Below are positions 1 through 9,521 of a DNA stretch of 64,000 nt, piece by piece (position 1 is the first letter of the stretch; the number at the start of each line of letters is the position of its first letter). The notes beneath the pieces are model-generated. The model saw nothing but the letters and a program-made list of their open reading frames with translations, was not told the DNA's origin and did not search any database. Location: contig JADYXZ010000006.1 in assembly GCA_020853885.1 (NCBI GenBank), positions 62,001 through 126,000 on the forward strand, given 5' to 3'. This DNA comes from Bradyrhizobiaceae bacterium. Lineage in GTDB: Bacteria > Pseudomonadota > Alphaproteobacteria > Rhizobiales > Xanthobacteraceae. Both the position numbers and the translations under genes were made by a program.

Positions 1-240
1 GCCGGCGATATAGGTGCCGGCCGGCAGCCACAGCGGCACGCGCGCTTCCGCCGAGGCGTCGATCGCCCGCTGCAGCGCCGCCGACTGGTCGTCGGGGCTG
101 CCCGCGTTAACCCCGAAATGGGTCACATCGAGACCGAGCGAGCCGAGCGGCATCGGCGTGGCACGTCCCGGCGTCGGCATCGCCGCACCCGCAATGCCGC
201 CGGCAGAAAGGCCCAGGATCGAGCGGCGGTCGAGCGCCAT
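1..240 (-). CDS. TAT-exported beta-helix-like protein, N-terminal part (TIGR03808-like)
   Basis: Eighty codons run from an ATG at 240 to the window edge, so only the N-terminus is present. It opens with a twin-arginine signal (MALDRRSILGLSAGG, RR at residues 5-6) followed by an Ala/Gly-rich stretch. The first mature part (VTHFGVNAGSPDDQSAALQR) is the typical start of a right-handed beta-helix of the pectate-lyase type. In Hyphomicrobiales this combination matches the TAT-translocated repetitive proteins of TIGR03808, exported folded to the periplasm; their function is unknown. The family assignment is recalled from sequence style. A CtrA-like site lies at 301-316 in its upstream region. Confidence 0.7.
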   Translation of the reverse strand, partial: MALDRRSILGLSAGGIAGAAMPTPGRATPMPLGSLGLDVTHFGVNAGSPDDQSAALQRAIDASAEARVPLWLPAGTYIAG

Positions 241-300
241 GGTTCCTCCGGGAGAATCCGGAAGTCATCAATTCAAACGCCGTGCCGAATTTTTTGTGCC

Positions 301-316
301 GTAACGGAACGTTAAC
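301..316. promoter_or_regulatory. CtrA-like site (one mismatch)
   Basis: GTAAC-N6-TTAAC differs by one base from the CtrA recognition pattern TTAAC-N6-TTAAC. It lies about 60 bp upstream of the TAT-protein start and overlaps the stop codon of the upstream peptidase gene. This is a sequence match only. Confidence 0.35.
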
Positions 317-947
317 CACGCCGCGCGGCGGCAAGCAGCGTCACGAGCGCCGCTTCGCCCGCGCGCACGAGGGAGGGCAGGCTCGCACGCTTTTTTCGTC
401 GGCGGGCGAGGGGCAGCCGGCCGCGCGGCGCCGGAATGTGGATGAAAGCGGCAAGCGGCGGGCGATTGCTCGTGCGGCTTTCGTTCAACGCCGCGAACAG
501 CGACGCATTGCAGATATAGCGGCCGGCATCGCGCGAGAGACGCGCCGGCACCTTGGCCGAACGCACGGCGGCGAGGAGCCGTTGCATGGGCGCGCGCACG
601 CGGAGTTCGGCGGGCGCGCCCGGGAGGAACGGACGCAAGCCGAAAACTCGTCGTGCCGCATCCGGATGCACGCGCATCGCCGCGTTGACCGCGCGCGTCT
701 CGACGCGGACATAGTTCGTCCGCGACGCCAGTCCGAAGAACAGCACTACGTCGGGATCGTGCGTTCGCAAAAGGTCCGGCAGGTTCTTCTCGACCGCCGC
801 ATAGGTCGTCGGCAGCACGGCGGAGACGAGGCGCGTTTCCGCAAGCGCCGGCCGGCGGCGCTTCGCCAGCGCCCGCACGAGATCGGCGCTGGGATTGCGC
901 GGCGCGCCGGGGAAGGGGCCGAAACCGATGACGAGTGCGGTCCGCAT
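312..947 (-). CDS. pcp: Pyroglutamyl-peptidase I family protein (C15)
   Basis: A 211-residue protein of normal length for cytosolic pyrrolidone-carboxyl peptidase, which removes N-terminal pyroglutamate from peptides. The N-terminal glycine-rich motif GFGPFPGAPRNPS is present. The catalytic triad can be placed: Glu83 in VRVETRAVN, Cys146 in GRYICNAS and His170 in AAFIHIPAP. The start is 2 nt after the stop of meaB, so the two are probably co-transcribed. The C-terminus is Arg/Ala-rich. The family is secure; the true substrate in this operon is not shown. Confidence 0.85.
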   Translation of the reverse strand: MRTALVIGFGPFPGAPRNPSADLVRALAKRRRPALAETRLVSAVLPTTYAAVEKNLPDLLRTHDPDVVLFFGLASRTNYVRVETRAVNAAMRVHPDAARRVFGLRPFLPGAPAELRVRAPMQRLLAAVRSAKVPARLSRDAGRYICNASLFAALNESRTSNRPPLAAFIHIPAPRGRLPLARRRKKRASLPSLVRAGEAALVTLLAAARRG

Positions 948-949
948 GC

Positions 950-1939
950 TCAGAGCTTGAGCAGGTCAGCGATCTCGTCGGCCGCGAGCGCGGGCGGCAG
1001 CTTGCCGGAAGCGACCGCCGTTTCCAGCGAGCGCAGCCGCGAGCGGATCGCGGGGTCCGTGCGCAACCGCTCGCGGAAGCGTTCGTCGATCAGCGTCCAC
1101 ATCCAGCGCACGTGCTGCGCCCGCCGCTTCTCCACGAGCCGCCCGGATTGCTCCAACCGCTCGCGGTGATCGAGCGCCGCCTGCCACAGCTCGCCGATGC
1201 CGCCGCCGGTGAGCGCCGAATAGGTGAGCACCGGCGGCTCGTCCACCCCCGCGCTCGTCGCCAGAATATGCAGCGCCGCTTTCAGCGTCACCGCCGCCGC
1301 CCTGGCGCGCGGAAGGTTGTCGCCGTCCGCCTTGTTCACCGCGACGATGTCGGCAAGCTCGAGCAGGCCCTTCTTGATCCCCTGCAATTCGTCGCCCGCG
1401 CCCGGCAGCATCAGCACGAGGAACGTGTCGGTCATGTCGGCGACCGCCACTTCCGACTGCCCGGCGCCCACCGTCTCCACGAGCACCACGTCGTAGCCGG
1501 CGGCCTCGCACAGGAGCATCGTCTCCCGCGTGCGGCTGGCGACGCCGCCGAGCGTGCCGGCCGAAGGCGAGGGACGGATGAACGCCCGCTCGTCGGCGGC
1601 GAGCCGCTGCATGCGCGTCTTGTCGCCGAGGATCGAGCCGCCGCTTCGCACCGAGGAGGGATCGACTGCCAGCACCGCCACGCGATGGCCCTTGCCGGTG
1701 AGGAACGTGCCGAGCGCGTCGATGGTCGTGGACTTGCCGACCCCCGGCACGCCGGTGATGCCGATCCGCACCGCCTTGCCGGTCGCGGGCAGCAGCGCCT
1801 TCAGGAGTTCCTGCGCCCGCTCGCGGTGCTCGGGCTTCTTCGATTCCACGAGGGTGATCGCCTGCGCGAGCGCCGCCCGCTCGCCCTTGCGCAGGCGGGC
1901 GGCCAGATCCTGAACCGCGTGGCGATTCGCAGCCTTCAT
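950..1939 (-). CDS. meaB: Methylmalonyl-CoA mutase-associated GTPase MeaB (ArgK/G3E family)
   Basis: A 329-residue P-loop GTPase. Walker A is GVPGVGKST (63-71), a switch-type segment is VETVGAGQSE (154-163), and the guanine-specificity motif is NKAD (202-205). MeaB chaperones methylmalonyl-CoA mutase by gating cobalamin loading and protecting against inactivation. The presence of mutA and mutB a few kb upstream on the same strand supports this role. I chose the ATG at 1939: the frame stays open for 45 more codons upstream, but those are read from a palindromic intergenic repeat and do not look like protein. It is followed 2 nt later by pcp. Confidence 0.92.
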   Translation of the reverse strand: MKAANRHAVQDLAARLRKGERAALAQAITLVESKKPEHRERAQELLKALLPATGKAVRIGITGVPGVGKSTTIDALGTFLTGKGHRVAVLAVDPSSVRSGGSILGDKTRMQRLAADERAFIRPSPSAGTLGGVASRTRETMLLCEAAGYDVVLVETVGAGQSEVAVADMTDTFLVLMLPGAGDELQGIKKGLLELADIVAVNKADGDNLPRARAAAVTLKAALHILATSAGVDEPPVLTYSALTGGGIGELWQAALDHRERLEQSGRLVEKRRAQHVRWMWTLIDERFRERLRTDPAIRSRLRSLETAVASGKLPPALAADEIADLLKL

Positions 1940-1994
1940 GGGCAAGGAACTAGCCGGAAGCCAGCCCCAAGTCCAAGGCAGCAATTTTCTATAG

Positions 1995-2097
1995 CCCTCA
2001 TCCTGAGGAGCCCTTGTCACCTCATCCTTCGAGACGCCTCCGCTTCGCTCCGGCTCCTCAGGATGAGGTGACAAGGGCGTCTCGAAGGATGAGGGCT
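1995..2097. repeat. Palindromic repeat family R1 (CCTCATCCTGAGGAG type)
   Basis: Pairs of CCTCATCCTGAGGAG and CTCGAAGGATGAGG arms form a long imperfect hairpin between the methyltransferase and meaB. Related copies occur at 7614, 16328 and 62119. It adds a spurious in-frame extension to the meaB reading frame. Confidence 0.85.
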
Positions 2098-2101
2098 GAG
2101 C

Positions 2102-2860
2102 TCAATCGATCTTCGCCAGCCGCGGCTCGATCGCCAGCACCAGCGCCTTGTAGGCGAGGAAATCGGCGCCGAGCGGCCAGACGTGCTGGGGAAACGCCCG
2201 CATCAGCGCGTCCTCGTAGAACGCCACGTGCTCCGACCGGCAGATCATGAACTTCGCCGCCGCCACAATGTCCTCGCGGTCGACGATGCAGAACACGCGC
2301 AGCTCCGGGTGCGCGCGCAGGAAGGCGTCGACCGTGAGCGCAAGCAGCGGGTAGCCCGGATGCAGCATGTCGTCGAGGCAGATGACGCCCTTCGGGTCAA
2401 GCGCGCCATAGGCGAGCGTCATGTCGTTCAGGAGATGCTCCGGCGTGTGCTCGCCGTCGACATGAAAGAAGCGCACGCGCTTGCCCGGCGCGAGCGCGAA
2501 CAGCCGCTCCGGCGTGAGCTTGCGGCTGTCAGCCTTGAGCACGATCGCGCGGTCGTCCTTCGGTCCGAAGTGCGCGAGGCTTTCCTTGAAGCGGTGGATC
2601 ACGCCGGGATCGGGCCATTCGAAATGGTCGATGCCGATGCCGCGCTCGCCGGGAGCTAATGCGTGCGCGAGCGCGATGAAGAAGCGTCCTTCGAAGGTGC
2701 CGATCTCGGCGATGTGGCCCGCGATGCCGTTCTCCGACTGGATGCGCATGGTCGTTGCTGCGATCGCCGCCGCGAAGCGCGACGACATCCCCCGCACCGC
2801 GAGGTAGCCGTCGTCGAGATAGCGGTCGACTGCGGGAATGCCGGATTGGATGTTCGTCAT
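2102..2860 (-). CDS. Class I SAM-dependent methyltransferase-like protein (Methyltransf_24 type)
   Basis: A 252-residue soluble protein. The SAM-binding loop is visible as IAEIGTFEGRFFIALAHAL (about 50-68), followed by an acidic strand end (GIGIDHFEWPD) and by FFHVDGEHTPEHLLNDM, as in the Methyltransf_24 class associated with polysaccharide or small-molecule O-methylation. The start ATG at 2860 precedes MTNIQSGIPAVDRY. It stands alone between palindromic repeats (R1 downstream, R2 upstream), and nothing around it reveals the substrate. Confidence 0.75.
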   Translation of the reverse strand: MTNIQSGIPAVDRYLDDGYLAVRGMSSRFAAAIAATTMRIQSENGIAGHIAEIGTFEGRFFIALAHALAPGERGIGIDHFEWPDPGVIHRFKESLAHFGPKDDRAIVLKADSRKLTPERLFALAPGKRVRFFHVDGEHTPEHLLNDMTLAYGALDPKGVICLDDMLHPGYPLLALTVDAFLRAHPELRVFCIVDREDIVAAAKFMICRSEHVAFYEDALMRAFPQHVWPLGADFLAYKALVLAIEPRLAKID

Positions 2861-2902
2861 ATCGCTCTCAGCGCATTTTCCGATCGAGCTGAATCATCAC
2901 TC

Positions 2903-2987
2903 CGCTCGTCCCCGCGAAAGCGGGGACCCAGGGCCGCAACCGAATGTGTAAGCGGCTCTGGATTCCCGCTTACGCGGGAATGAGCGG
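2903..2987. repeat. Palindromic repeat family R2, short form
   Basis: Left hairpin CGTCCCCGC-GAAA-GCGGGG, a 20-nt spacer containing GCAACCGAATGTGT, then right hairpin ATTCCCGCTTACGCGGGAAT. It is the same element as at 11722, 15233, 26623, 54949, 60581 and 61127, and as the long version at 60697-61100 whose spacer is a GIY-YIG gene. Confidence 0.85.
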
Positions 2988-3014
2988 ATTGGATCGACCG
3001 ACCTGTAGCTTATT

Positions 3015-3794
3015 CTACTTTCGTGTTGTCGGTTCTTCCATCCGCTCGCCACCGAACAAGGCTCGCGCCCTTTCCGTCAGCAATGGATCGAGCGCCTGCC
3101 ACGGAAAGAACGCGCCATAGTCGCCTTCAGCATAGGCGCCGACATCATAAGGGGAAAAGTGAAAATCGATCCCCGCCGCCTTGCCGTCGATCGTCGACGT
3201 AACGAGCCCGGGAGCGCCCATCATCTTCAGGTCCGGCTTGATCCCGGAAAGCCACTCGTCCTGCTCGAGCGGCGTCTGGACGTCGACATCCCGCTCGCGC
3301 TTTTCCTTTGCCACTTCCTCGCGGATGAGCGCAGCAAGCGCCGTCAAGGTCGGGCCGCCGCTCTTCGTCTCGCGAAAGAGCTCGGCAATGCTCGCGCGCC
3401 GTCCTTGTTCGCGGTCCCACAGAATCGTCGTCGTGCGATGGTTCGGGTGCGCGCCGCCGGTGTAGCTGTATTCGAGCACGGAGGCGCTGATATAGGGCCC
3501 GGCGGCGGCATCGAAAGAATAGCCGCGCTCGAAGCTCCACGGGCCGTTGCGGAACATGGTTCGGTCCTTGCTCCATTCGCCGTCGGCTTCCTTGCGCTGC
3601 GAGGCGGCGATCCGCTTCGCCTCCGCAAGGATCGACTCATATAGCCGCTTGTCGGCGCGCAGGCGTTGATCGACATCAATCTGGATTTCGATCGCACGGC
3701 TTTTCACCGAGACTGCCGCCTGCATCGGCGGCGACTGCGCGAATGCGGCCGATGCCGCGAACCAGGCGACTGCGCACGCCAGCAGGAAGCGCAC
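3015..3794 (-). CDS. Secreted DUF3298-type (PdaC/RsiV-like) protein
   Basis: A 259-residue protein starting at a GTG 2 nt after the mutB stop codon. Residues 1-20 (VRFLLACAVAWFAASAAFAQ) are a clear Sec signal peptide with an AFA-Q cleavage site. The body carries the hallmarks of DUF4163/DUF3298 proteins: SYTGGAHPNHRT in the middle, then SIAELF and, near the end, IDFHFSPYDVGAYAEGDYGAFFPW. Relatives include the N-terminal region of the PdaC deacetylase and the RsiV anti-sigma factor, but this one has no membrane anchor or deacetylase domain. It probably acts in the periplasm. The tight spacing to mutB suggests translational coupling without an obvious functional link. Confidence 0.75.
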   Translation of the reverse strand: MRFLLACAVAWFAASAAFAQSPPMQAAVSVKSRAIEIQIDVDQRLRADKRLYESILAEAKRIAASQRKEADGEWSKDRTMFRNGPWSFERGYSFDAAAGPYISASVLEYSYTGGAHPNHRTTTILWDREQGRRASIAELFRETKSGGPTLTALAALIREEVAKEKRERDVDVQTPLEQDEWLSGIKPDLKMMGAPGLVTSTIDGKAAGIDFHFSPYDVGAYAEGDYGAFFPWQALDPLLTERARALFGGERMEEPTTRK

Positions 3795-3796
3795 GC

Positions 3797-5956
3797 TTAC
3801 TCTGCCGCCGCGCGCGTGTGTCCGAGCCGCTGCGCGAGCTTCTTGAGAAGGTCTTCCGCCGCTTCCGCGATCACTGTTCCGGGCGGGAAGATCGCCTCTG
3901 CGCCCGCCGCCTTCAGCGCGTCGTAGTCCTGCGGGGGCACCACGCCGCCGACCACGATCATGATGTCGCCGCGGCCTTCCTTCTCCAGCGCCTGCTTCAG
4001 CTCCGGCACCAGCGTGAGGTGCCCGGCCGCGAGCGAGGAGACGCCCACCACATGCACGTCGTTTTCGATGGCCTGCCGCGCGGCTTCGGCCGGCGTCGAG
4101 AACAGGGGGCCGATGTCCACGTCCCAGCCGAGGTCGGCGAACGCCGACGCGATCACCTTCTGCCCGCGGTCGTGGCCGTCCTGCCCGACCTTGGCGACGA
4201 GGATGCGCGGCCGCCGGCCTTCCTCGTTCTCGAAGGCTTCCACCAGCCGCTGCACGCGCTGGATCGCGTCGGTCATGGCTCCCGCCTCCCTGAGATAAAC
4301 GCCGGTGAGCGTCCGCGTCTCGGCACGGTGGCGGCCCCACACCTTTTCCAGCGCCGAGGAAATCTCGCCGACCGTCGCCTTCGCCCGCGCCGCATCGACC
4401 GCGAGCGCGAGCAGATTGCCCTGGCCCGTATCCGCCGCCTTGGTCAGCGCGTCAAGCGCGGCCGCAAGCGCCTTCGGGTCGCGCTCTGCGCGCAGCCGCT
4501 TGAGCTTGTCGATCTGCCGCGCGCGCACCGCCGAGTTGTCGACCTTCAGCACCTCGATCGGCACTTCCTCGCCGGGACGGTAGCGGTTGACGCCGACGAC
4601 GGTCTGCGTGCCGGAATCGATGCGCGCCTGCGCTTTCGCCGCGGCTTCCTCGATCTTCAGCTTCGGCAGGCCGGCCTCGATCGCCTTGATCATGCCGCCG
4701 AGCTGCTCGACCTCCTCGATGTGCGCCCACGCTTTCCTCGCGATCTCGTAGGTGAGGCGTTCCACGTAGAACGAGCCGCCCCACGGATCGATGATGCGCG
4801 TGGTGCCGCTCTCCCGCTGCAGGAAGATCTGCGTGTTGCGGGCGATGCGCGCCGAGAAATCCGAGGGAAGGGCGAGCGCTTCGTCGAGCGCGTTCGTGTG
4901 CAGCGACTGCGTGTGTCCCTGCGTCGCCGCCATCGCCTCGACGGCGGTGCGGATCACGTTGTTGAACACATCCTGCGCCGTCAGCGACCAGCCCGACGTC
5001 TGGCAATGTGTGCGCAGCGACAGCGAGCGCGCGTCCTTCGGGTTGTGCTGCCGCATGAGCTTCGCCCAGATCATGCGCGCGGCGCGCATCTTGGCGATCT
5101 CCATGAAGTAGTTCATGCCGATCGCCCAGAAGAACGAGATACGCGGCGCGAACTTGTCGATGTCGAGCCCCGCCGCAATCCCCGCGCGCACGTATTCGGC
5201 GCCGTTCGCGAGCGTGTAGGCGAGCTCGAGGTCCTGCGTCGCGCCGGCCTCCTGCATGTGATAGCCGGAGATCGAGATCGAGTTGAACTTCGGCATGTGC
5301 TTCGCCGTATAGGCGAAGATGTCCGACACGATCCGCAGCGACGGCTCCGGCGGATAGATGTACGTATTGCGGACCATGAACTCCTTGAGGATGTCGTTCT
5401 GGATCGTGCCCGCGAGCTTCTCGGGCGCGACACCCTGTTCCTCGCCGGCGACGATGTAGAGCGCCAGCACCGGCAGCACCGCGCCGTTCATGGTCATCGA
5501 CACGGTCATCTCTTCGAGCGGGATGCCGTCGAACAGCGTGCGCATGTCGTAGATGGAGTCGATCGCGACGCCCGCCATGCCGACGTCGCCGGCGACGCGC
5601 GGATGGTCGGAGTCGTAGCCGCGGTGGGTGGCGAGATCGAAGGCGATCGAAAGGCCCTTCTGCCCCGCCGCAAGATTGCGCCGGTAGAAGGCGTTGGAAT
5701 CCTCTGCCGTGGAGAAGCCGGCATATTGCCGGATCGTCCACGGCTGCGTGAGGTACATGGTCGGGTAGGGGCCGCGCAGGAACGGCGCGAGGCCGGGCCA
5801 GGTGTCGAGGAAGTCGAGGCCCGCAAGGTCCGCTTCGCCATAGACCGGCTTCACCGGAATCTCCTCCGGCGTCATCCACGCTTCGTTGCCCGCGCGCAGG
5901 GGCGCGAGCTTCGGCTCGCCCCATTCGGTCGTGGTGAAGTCGGGCAAAAGGGTCAT
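3797..5956 (-). CDS. mutB: Methylmalonyl-CoA mutase large (catalytic) subunit
   Basis: 719 residues, the normal length of MutB/ScpA. It isomerises (R)-methylmalonyl-CoA to succinyl-CoA with adenosylcobalamin, closing propionate and odd-chain/branched-chain catabolism. The substrate-channel TIM barrel begins at [20 protein letters not shown], and the C-terminal B12 domain has the axial-histidine motif [11 protein letters not shown] chose the ATG at 5956 ([12 protein letters not shown]); the 14 extra codons upstream are read from an R3 palindrome. mutA lies 149 bp upstream on the same strand and meaB downstream, a complete mutase module apart from an epimerase. Confidence 0.96.
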   Translation of the reverse strand: MTLLPDFTTTEWGEPKLAPLRAGNEAWMTPEEIPVKPVYGEADLAGLDFLDTWPGLAPFLRGPYPTMYLTQPWTIRQYAGFSTAEDSNAFYRRNLAAGQKGLSIAFDLATHRGYDSDHPRVAGDVGMAGVAIDSIYDMRTLFDGIPLEEMTVSMTMNGAVLPVLALYIVAGEEQGVAPEKLAGTIQNDILKEFMVRNTYIYPPEPSLRIVSDIFAYTAKHMPKFNSISISGYHMQEAGATQDLELAYTLANGAEYVRAGIAAGLDIDKFAPRISFFWAIGMNYFMEIAKMRAARMIWAKLMRQHNPKDARSLSLRTHCQTSGWSLTAQDVFNNVIRTAVEAMAATQGHTQSLHTNALDEALALPSDFSARIARNTQIFLQRESGTTRIIDPWGGSFYVERLTYEIARKAWAHIEEVEQLGGMIKAIEAGLPKLKIEEAAAKAQARIDSGTQTVVGVNRYRPGEEVPIEVLKVDNSAVRARQIDKLKRLRAERDPKALAAALDALTKAADTGQGNLLALAVDAARAKATVGEISSALEKVWGRHRAETRTLTGVYLREAGAMTDAIQRVQRLVEAFENEEGRRPRILVAKVGQDGHDRGQKVIASAFADLGWDVDIGPLFSTPAEAARQAIENDVHVVGVSSLAAGHLTLVPELKQALEKEGRGDIMIVVGGVVPPQDYDALKAAGAEAIFPPGTVIAEAAEDLLKKLAQRLGHTRAAAE

Positions 5957-5974
5957 CGATCTCACCCACTCCGC

Positions 5975-6063
5975 CATGCCCGGGCTTGACCCGGGCATCC
6001 ATACTGCCGCGCCGGAACCTGTGGCGCTTCAGAATGGATTGCCGGGTCAAGCCCGGCAATGAC
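5975..6063. repeat. Palindromic repeat family R3 (GCCCGGGCTTGACCCGGGC type)
   Basis: Two outward-pairing hairpins, GCCCGGGC-TTGA-CCCGGGC and TTGCCGGG-TCAAG-CCCGGCAA, fill most of the mutA-mutB gap. A second copy is at 54348-54450. Confidence 0.8.
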
Positions 6064-6104
6064 AGAAATCATGACGTGCTCAACATATCATGTACTGCCT
6101 GCCG

Positions 6105-7535
6105 CTATTCAAACGGCTCGGCAAGCCGCCTGGGAGCGAGCGGATCGAAGGAAACGGTCTTCGGAAGGGTCGGCAAGACCACCGCGGAAGCATTTAGAAC
6201 CGCCGCCGGAACCTCGTCCGGATTGGGAAAGATCGTTGCACCCGTCAGCGCCTCGCGGCCATCCTTCAGGGCCTGTTCGCGCTCGGCGCGCACGGCGGCG
6301 ACCTGCTTCTGGATGAGGTTCTGTTCGAGCGCCGCGGCCGCGCCGCCCGCACGCTCGATCTCCTGAAAAAGCGACCACGCGGAAGCGCAGAGCTTCGCCG
6401 TCAGGTCTTCGATGCCGCCCGAGCCGGCGGCAGGATCGGCGACCTTCGCAAGATTGGATTCATCCAGCAGAATGAGCTGCGTGTTGCGCGCGACGCGCCG
6501 CGCGAAGCGGTCGGGCAGGCCGAGCGCCGCCGTGAACGGCAGCACGCTGATCGCGTCCGCGCCGCCTAGCCCGGCAGCGACCACCGCCATCGCCGCGCGC
6601 AGCATGTTCACCTGCGGATCGCGCCTCGTCGTCATCCGCCACGCAGTCTCCGCGGAAATGAACACCGGCTCCGGCGCGAGGCCGGATGCTTCCTCCAACC
6701 GCGCCCACAGCTTCCGCAGCGCGCGGAATTTCGCCATCGTCAGGAACTGGTCGGAATCCGCCGCGAGCCGGAAGAAGATCATCCCCCGCGCGACGTCGAG
6801 CGGAATGCCCGCCGCTTCCAGCGCGCGCAGATAGGCGACCGCGGCCGCAAGCGCGAACGCCAGTTCCTGCGCCTCCGAGCCGCCGGCATTGTGGATCACG
6901 CGGCCGTCGGCGGCCGCGAACGGCCCCTTGAAGCCCTGCGATGAAACTTCCTGAACGGCGCTGTTGAAGACCTGCGCAAGTTCGCCCCATGCGAGCGGCG
7001 ATCCGCCCGCAACCGCCATCGCGCCAATCGGATCGAAACCGAAGCGGATGGTCGTCGCTGCCGGTGTGATAACGCGCTGCTTCACGAGCGCCGCAAGCCG
7101 CGCGCCCACGTCCTTCGTCTGCGGACTGAGATCGAGCTCGACGGATATTCCGGCGTCGAGATGCACGCCGTCGAGCGCGCGCGCAATTGCCGCTGCGGAG
7201 CCGTCGAGCCCGTAGCCGTAAGCGCCGACTGAACCGGCGAACACGAGCGACAGCCCGCTCGCGCCGTTCTCGAGATCGTGCAGCGCCTCCGCGTTGGCCG
7301 CCGCTGGATCGGGATGATCGACCCGCTGCAGGATCTGCCACGGTGCGCCCGCGCCGCGTCCCGCGATCGGCTTCGCATCCGCTGCGCGCCGATAGATGGG
7401 TTCGATGGTCAGGCTATCGTAGGTCTTCGAGCGTAGCCGCTCGAACGGCGCGCCCTTCAGCACCTTGTCGACGAGGCCGAGCCAGTCCTCGCGGCTTGCG
7501 GGTGGAAATTCGGAGGCGAGGGGGAGTTCAGGCAT
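6105..7535 (-). CDS. mutA: Methylmalonyl-CoA mutase small subunit (short form)
   Basis: 476 residues starting MPELPLASEF; the upstream in-frame ATG at 7580 is less likely. It aligns in pattern with the mutase barrel (TIEPIYRR, then FGFDPIGAMAV, and a late VADPAAGSGGIEDLT segment) but has no B12-binding DxHxxG domain. In Propionibacterium-type heterodimers the small subunit is over 600 residues and keeps a vestigial C-terminal cobalamin-like domain, so this one appears to lack it. It would be structural, pairing with the MutB encoded next to it. The order mutA-mutB fits an operon. Confidence 0.9.
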   Translation of the reverse strand: MPELPLASEFPPASREDWLGLVDKVLKGAPFERLRSKTYDSLTIEPIYRRAADAKPIAGRGAGAPWQILQRVDHPDPAAANAEALHDLENGASGLSLVFAGSVGAYGYGLDGSAAAIARALDGVHLDAGISVELDLSPQTKDVGARLAALVKQRVITPAATTIRFGFDPIGAMAVAGGSPLAWGELAQVFNSAVQEVSSQGFKGPFAAADGRVIHNAGGSEAQELAFALAAAVAYLRALEAAGIPLDVARGMIFFRLAADSDQFLTMAKFRALRKLWARLEEASGLAPEPVFISAETAWRMTTRRDPQVNMLRAAMAVVAAGLGGADAISVLPFTAALGLPDRFARRVARNTQLILLDESNLAKVADPAAGSGGIEDLTAKLCASAWSLFQEIERAGGAAAALEQNLIQKQVAAVRAEREQALKDGREALTGATIFPNPDEVPAAVLNASAVVLPTLPKTVSFDPLAPRRLAEPFE

Positions 7536-7613
7536 GGCCGTGGCTTGGCGTCTTTCTTCTGTCTCGCCGCAAACTGCCACGGCTTTTGTCCGTCGCCAAT
7601 GCGGCTCTGTGTG

Positions 7614-7661
7614 GCCTCATCCTTCGAGACGGGCGCTGCGCGCCCTCCTCAGGATGAGGGC
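7614..7661. repeat. R1 palindromic repeat, single hairpin
   Basis: CCTCATCCTTCGAGACGGGC pairs with its GCCCTCCTCAGGATGAGG partner in the folK-mutA gap. It is a half-length copy of the element at 1995. Confidence 0.75.
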
Positions 7662-7667
7662 GATGGG

Positions 7668-8156
7668 TCAATTTGATTGCCGATATGGCACAACGCCCTT
7701 TGTATCCAATCGTGCCAGCGCTTCACGCACCCGCACGCCGCCGACCGCAAGATCGGGCGCGATTTCCGCAAGCGGCACCAGCACGAACGGCCGCTCCATC
7801 ATGCGCGGGTGAGGGATCACGAGGTCCGGCTCGCGCACGGCCGCGTCGCCGTAAAGCAGGATGTCGAGATCGAGGGTGCGCGGCCCGTAGCGTTCTTCCT
7901 TCGCGCGGTTGCGGCCGAGCGCGCGTTCGATCTGCATCAGCCGGGCGAGCAGTTCCCGCGGCGACAGCGCCGTCGTTCCGCGCAGCACCTGATTGAGATA
8001 CGGGCCCTGCGGCTTCGGCCCCCAGGGTTCGGTTTCGCAGATCGAGGAGGCCGCTGCCACGGTCACGACGCCCCGCGCCAGCGCCTCGCGCGCCGCCGCG
8101 AGATTTTCCGCGCGGTCGCCGAGATTGCTGCCGAGCGCGAGATAGACGTCAGCCAT
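7668..8156 (-). CDS. folK: 2-amino-4-hydroxy-6-hydroxymethyldihydropteridine pyrophosphokinase (HPPK)
   Basis: 162 residues, normal HPPK length. It transfers pyrophosphate from ATP to the pterin in folate synthesis. Family motifs are ALGSNLGDR at the N-terminus, ETEPWGPKPQGPYLNQV in the middle, and the signature GPRTLDLDILLYGD followed by IPHPRMMERPFVLVPL. It is the last gene of a folP-folB-folK run; its start overlaps the end of folB by 8 nt, which indicates translational coupling. Confidence 0.95.
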   Translation of the reverse strand: MADVYLALGSNLGDRAENLAAAREALARGVVTVAAASSICETEPWGPKPQGPYLNQVLRGTTALSPRELLARLMQIERALGRNRAKEERYGPRTLDLDILLYGDAAVREPDLVIPHPRMMERPFVLVPLAEIAPDLAVGGVRVREALARLDTKGVVPYRQSN

Positions 8157-8523
8157 CGCGCTTGCGCGCCACCGTGATCGTAGCCGCGACGTGATCGATC
8201 GCCGCCGGGACCGGCGCCGACGGCTTCTTCACCGTGACGCGCGCCGAGTGCACCTTTGGGAAGTGCGCAAGGATCGCACCCGCCACGTGCGCGGCGCATG
8301 CCTCAATCAGGAAGAAGTGCCGGTCGCGGAACGCCGACTCCGCGACGGCGACCACTTCGCCGTAGTCCACGGTGTCGGCGATCCGATCGCTCTTCACGGC
8401 GTCGGCGACGTCGACCTCCAGCACGATATCGACGATGAAGCGCTGGCCGTGCTTGCGTTCGGCTTCGTGCACGCCGTGGTGCTCGAACAGCACGAGTCCG
8501 ATGACTTCGACGACGCCCTTCAT
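8149..8523 (-). CDS. folB: Dihydroneopterin aldolase
   Basis: 124 residues. FolB cleaves dihydroneopterin to 6-hydroxymethyl-dihydropterin and glycolaldehyde. The pattern fits: an N-terminal beta strand ([20 protein letters not shown]), then VDIVLEVD, then [10 protein letters not shown], then [16 protein letters not shown] and the C-terminal [11 protein letters not shown]. Its ATG overlaps the folP TGA (ATGA), and its end overlaps folK, giving a compact three-gene folate operon. Confidence 0.93.
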   Translation of the reverse strand: MKGVVEVIGLVLFEHHGVHEAERKHGQRFIVDIVLEVDVADAVKSDRIADTVDYGEVVAVAESAFRDRHFFLIEACAAHVAGAILAHFPKVHSARVTVKKPSAPVPAAIDHVAATITVARKRDG

Positions 8524-9350
8524 CGCGCGCTCCGGATGGCGGCTGCGACGCGCAGCGCCTGCACGGTCGGCGCAACGTCGTGCACGCGCACGATGTCCGC
8601 GCCGGCGAGCACCGCGAGCAGATTGCCGGCGATCGATCCGCCGAGCCGCCGGTCCGGCGGAGCAGGGGAGATCGCGTCGATGAAGCGCTTGCGCGAGAGG
8701 CCCATCAGGAGCGGACAGCCGAATGCGCAGAGTTCCGAAAGCCGCGCGATCACGGTGACGCTCTGCTCCGGCGTCTTGCCGAAGCCGACGCCGGGATCGA
8801 GCACGATCCGCTCCTTCGCGATGCCGGCGCGCATCGCGATCTCGATCGAGCGGGAGAGAAAATCTTTCACGTCCGCCATGATGTCGATTGCGGGATCCAC
8901 GCGTTCGCGGTTGTGCATGGCGATCACGGGCGCGCCGTGCTCAGCGGCGACCCGCGCTATGTCGGGATCGCGCTGCAGGCCCCACACGTCGTTGACGATG
9001 ACGGCGCCCTGTTCGAGCGCCCACGCCGCCGCCTTCGCCTTGATGGTGTCGATGGAGACCGGCACGCCGAGCTTGACGACCTCCGGCAGCACGGGCCGCA
9101 GCCGCTGCAGTTCCTCGTCGAGCGATACCGGCTGCATCCCGCCATAGGGCCGTGTCGACTCCGCGCCGATGTCGAGAATGTCCGCCTCTTCCTGCGCGAG
9201 TTGCTTCGCATGCTCGACTGCGCGTGCAGGCTCGAAGAACTGCCCGCCGTCGGAGAAGGAATCCGGCGTTACATTGACGATGCCCATGACAAGTGCGCGG
9301 CCGCCGGCCTGTTCCTTCAGGCGGCTGAGATCGAAGGGTCGCGATGCCAT
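8520..9350 (-). CDS. folP: Dihydropteroate synthase
   Basis: 276 residues from the ATG at 9350; an in-frame ATG four codons upstream (9362) is an alternative. Neither has a strong ribosome-binding site. DHPS joins pterin pyrophosphate to p-aminobenzoate and is the sulfonamide target. Signatures are [14 protein letters not shown] (about 23-36), [40 protein letters not shown] and [11 protein letters not shown]. It is the first gene of folP-folB-folK and is divergent from the HerA-like gene. Confidence 0.95.
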   Translation of the reverse strand: MASRPFDLSRLKEQAGGRALVMGIVNVTPDSFSDGGQFFEPARAVEHAKQLAQEEADILDIGAESTRPYGGMQPVSLDEELQRLRPVLPEVVKLGVPVSIDTIKAKAAAWALEQGAVIVNDVWGLQRDPDIARVAAEHGAPVIAMHNRERVDPAIDIMADVKDFLSRSIEIAMRAGIAKERIVLDPGVGFGKTPEQSVTVIARLSELCAFGCPLLMGLSRKRFIDAISPAPPDRRLGGSIAGNLLAVLAGADIVRVHDVAPTVQALRVAAAIRSAR

Positions 9351-9521
9351 GACGTCCAGCATAGGGGGAGCGCTTTCCTGCGCGACCTTATCCGGCTGGA
9401 CCCGGAAAAATGCAAGGAAACAGAAGAACGCCGTGACGCCGGGGCACGCCGTTCGGCCAAGTGGCATCCGGCGGGCCGCATGCTTATAAGGAGGCAATCG
9501 GCCTTTCGCGGGAGAGCAGCA

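Noticed and set aside
1940..2074. 45-residue N-terminal extension of MeaB
   Set aside because: It is translated from an R1 palindromic repeat and has no similarity to G3E proteins.
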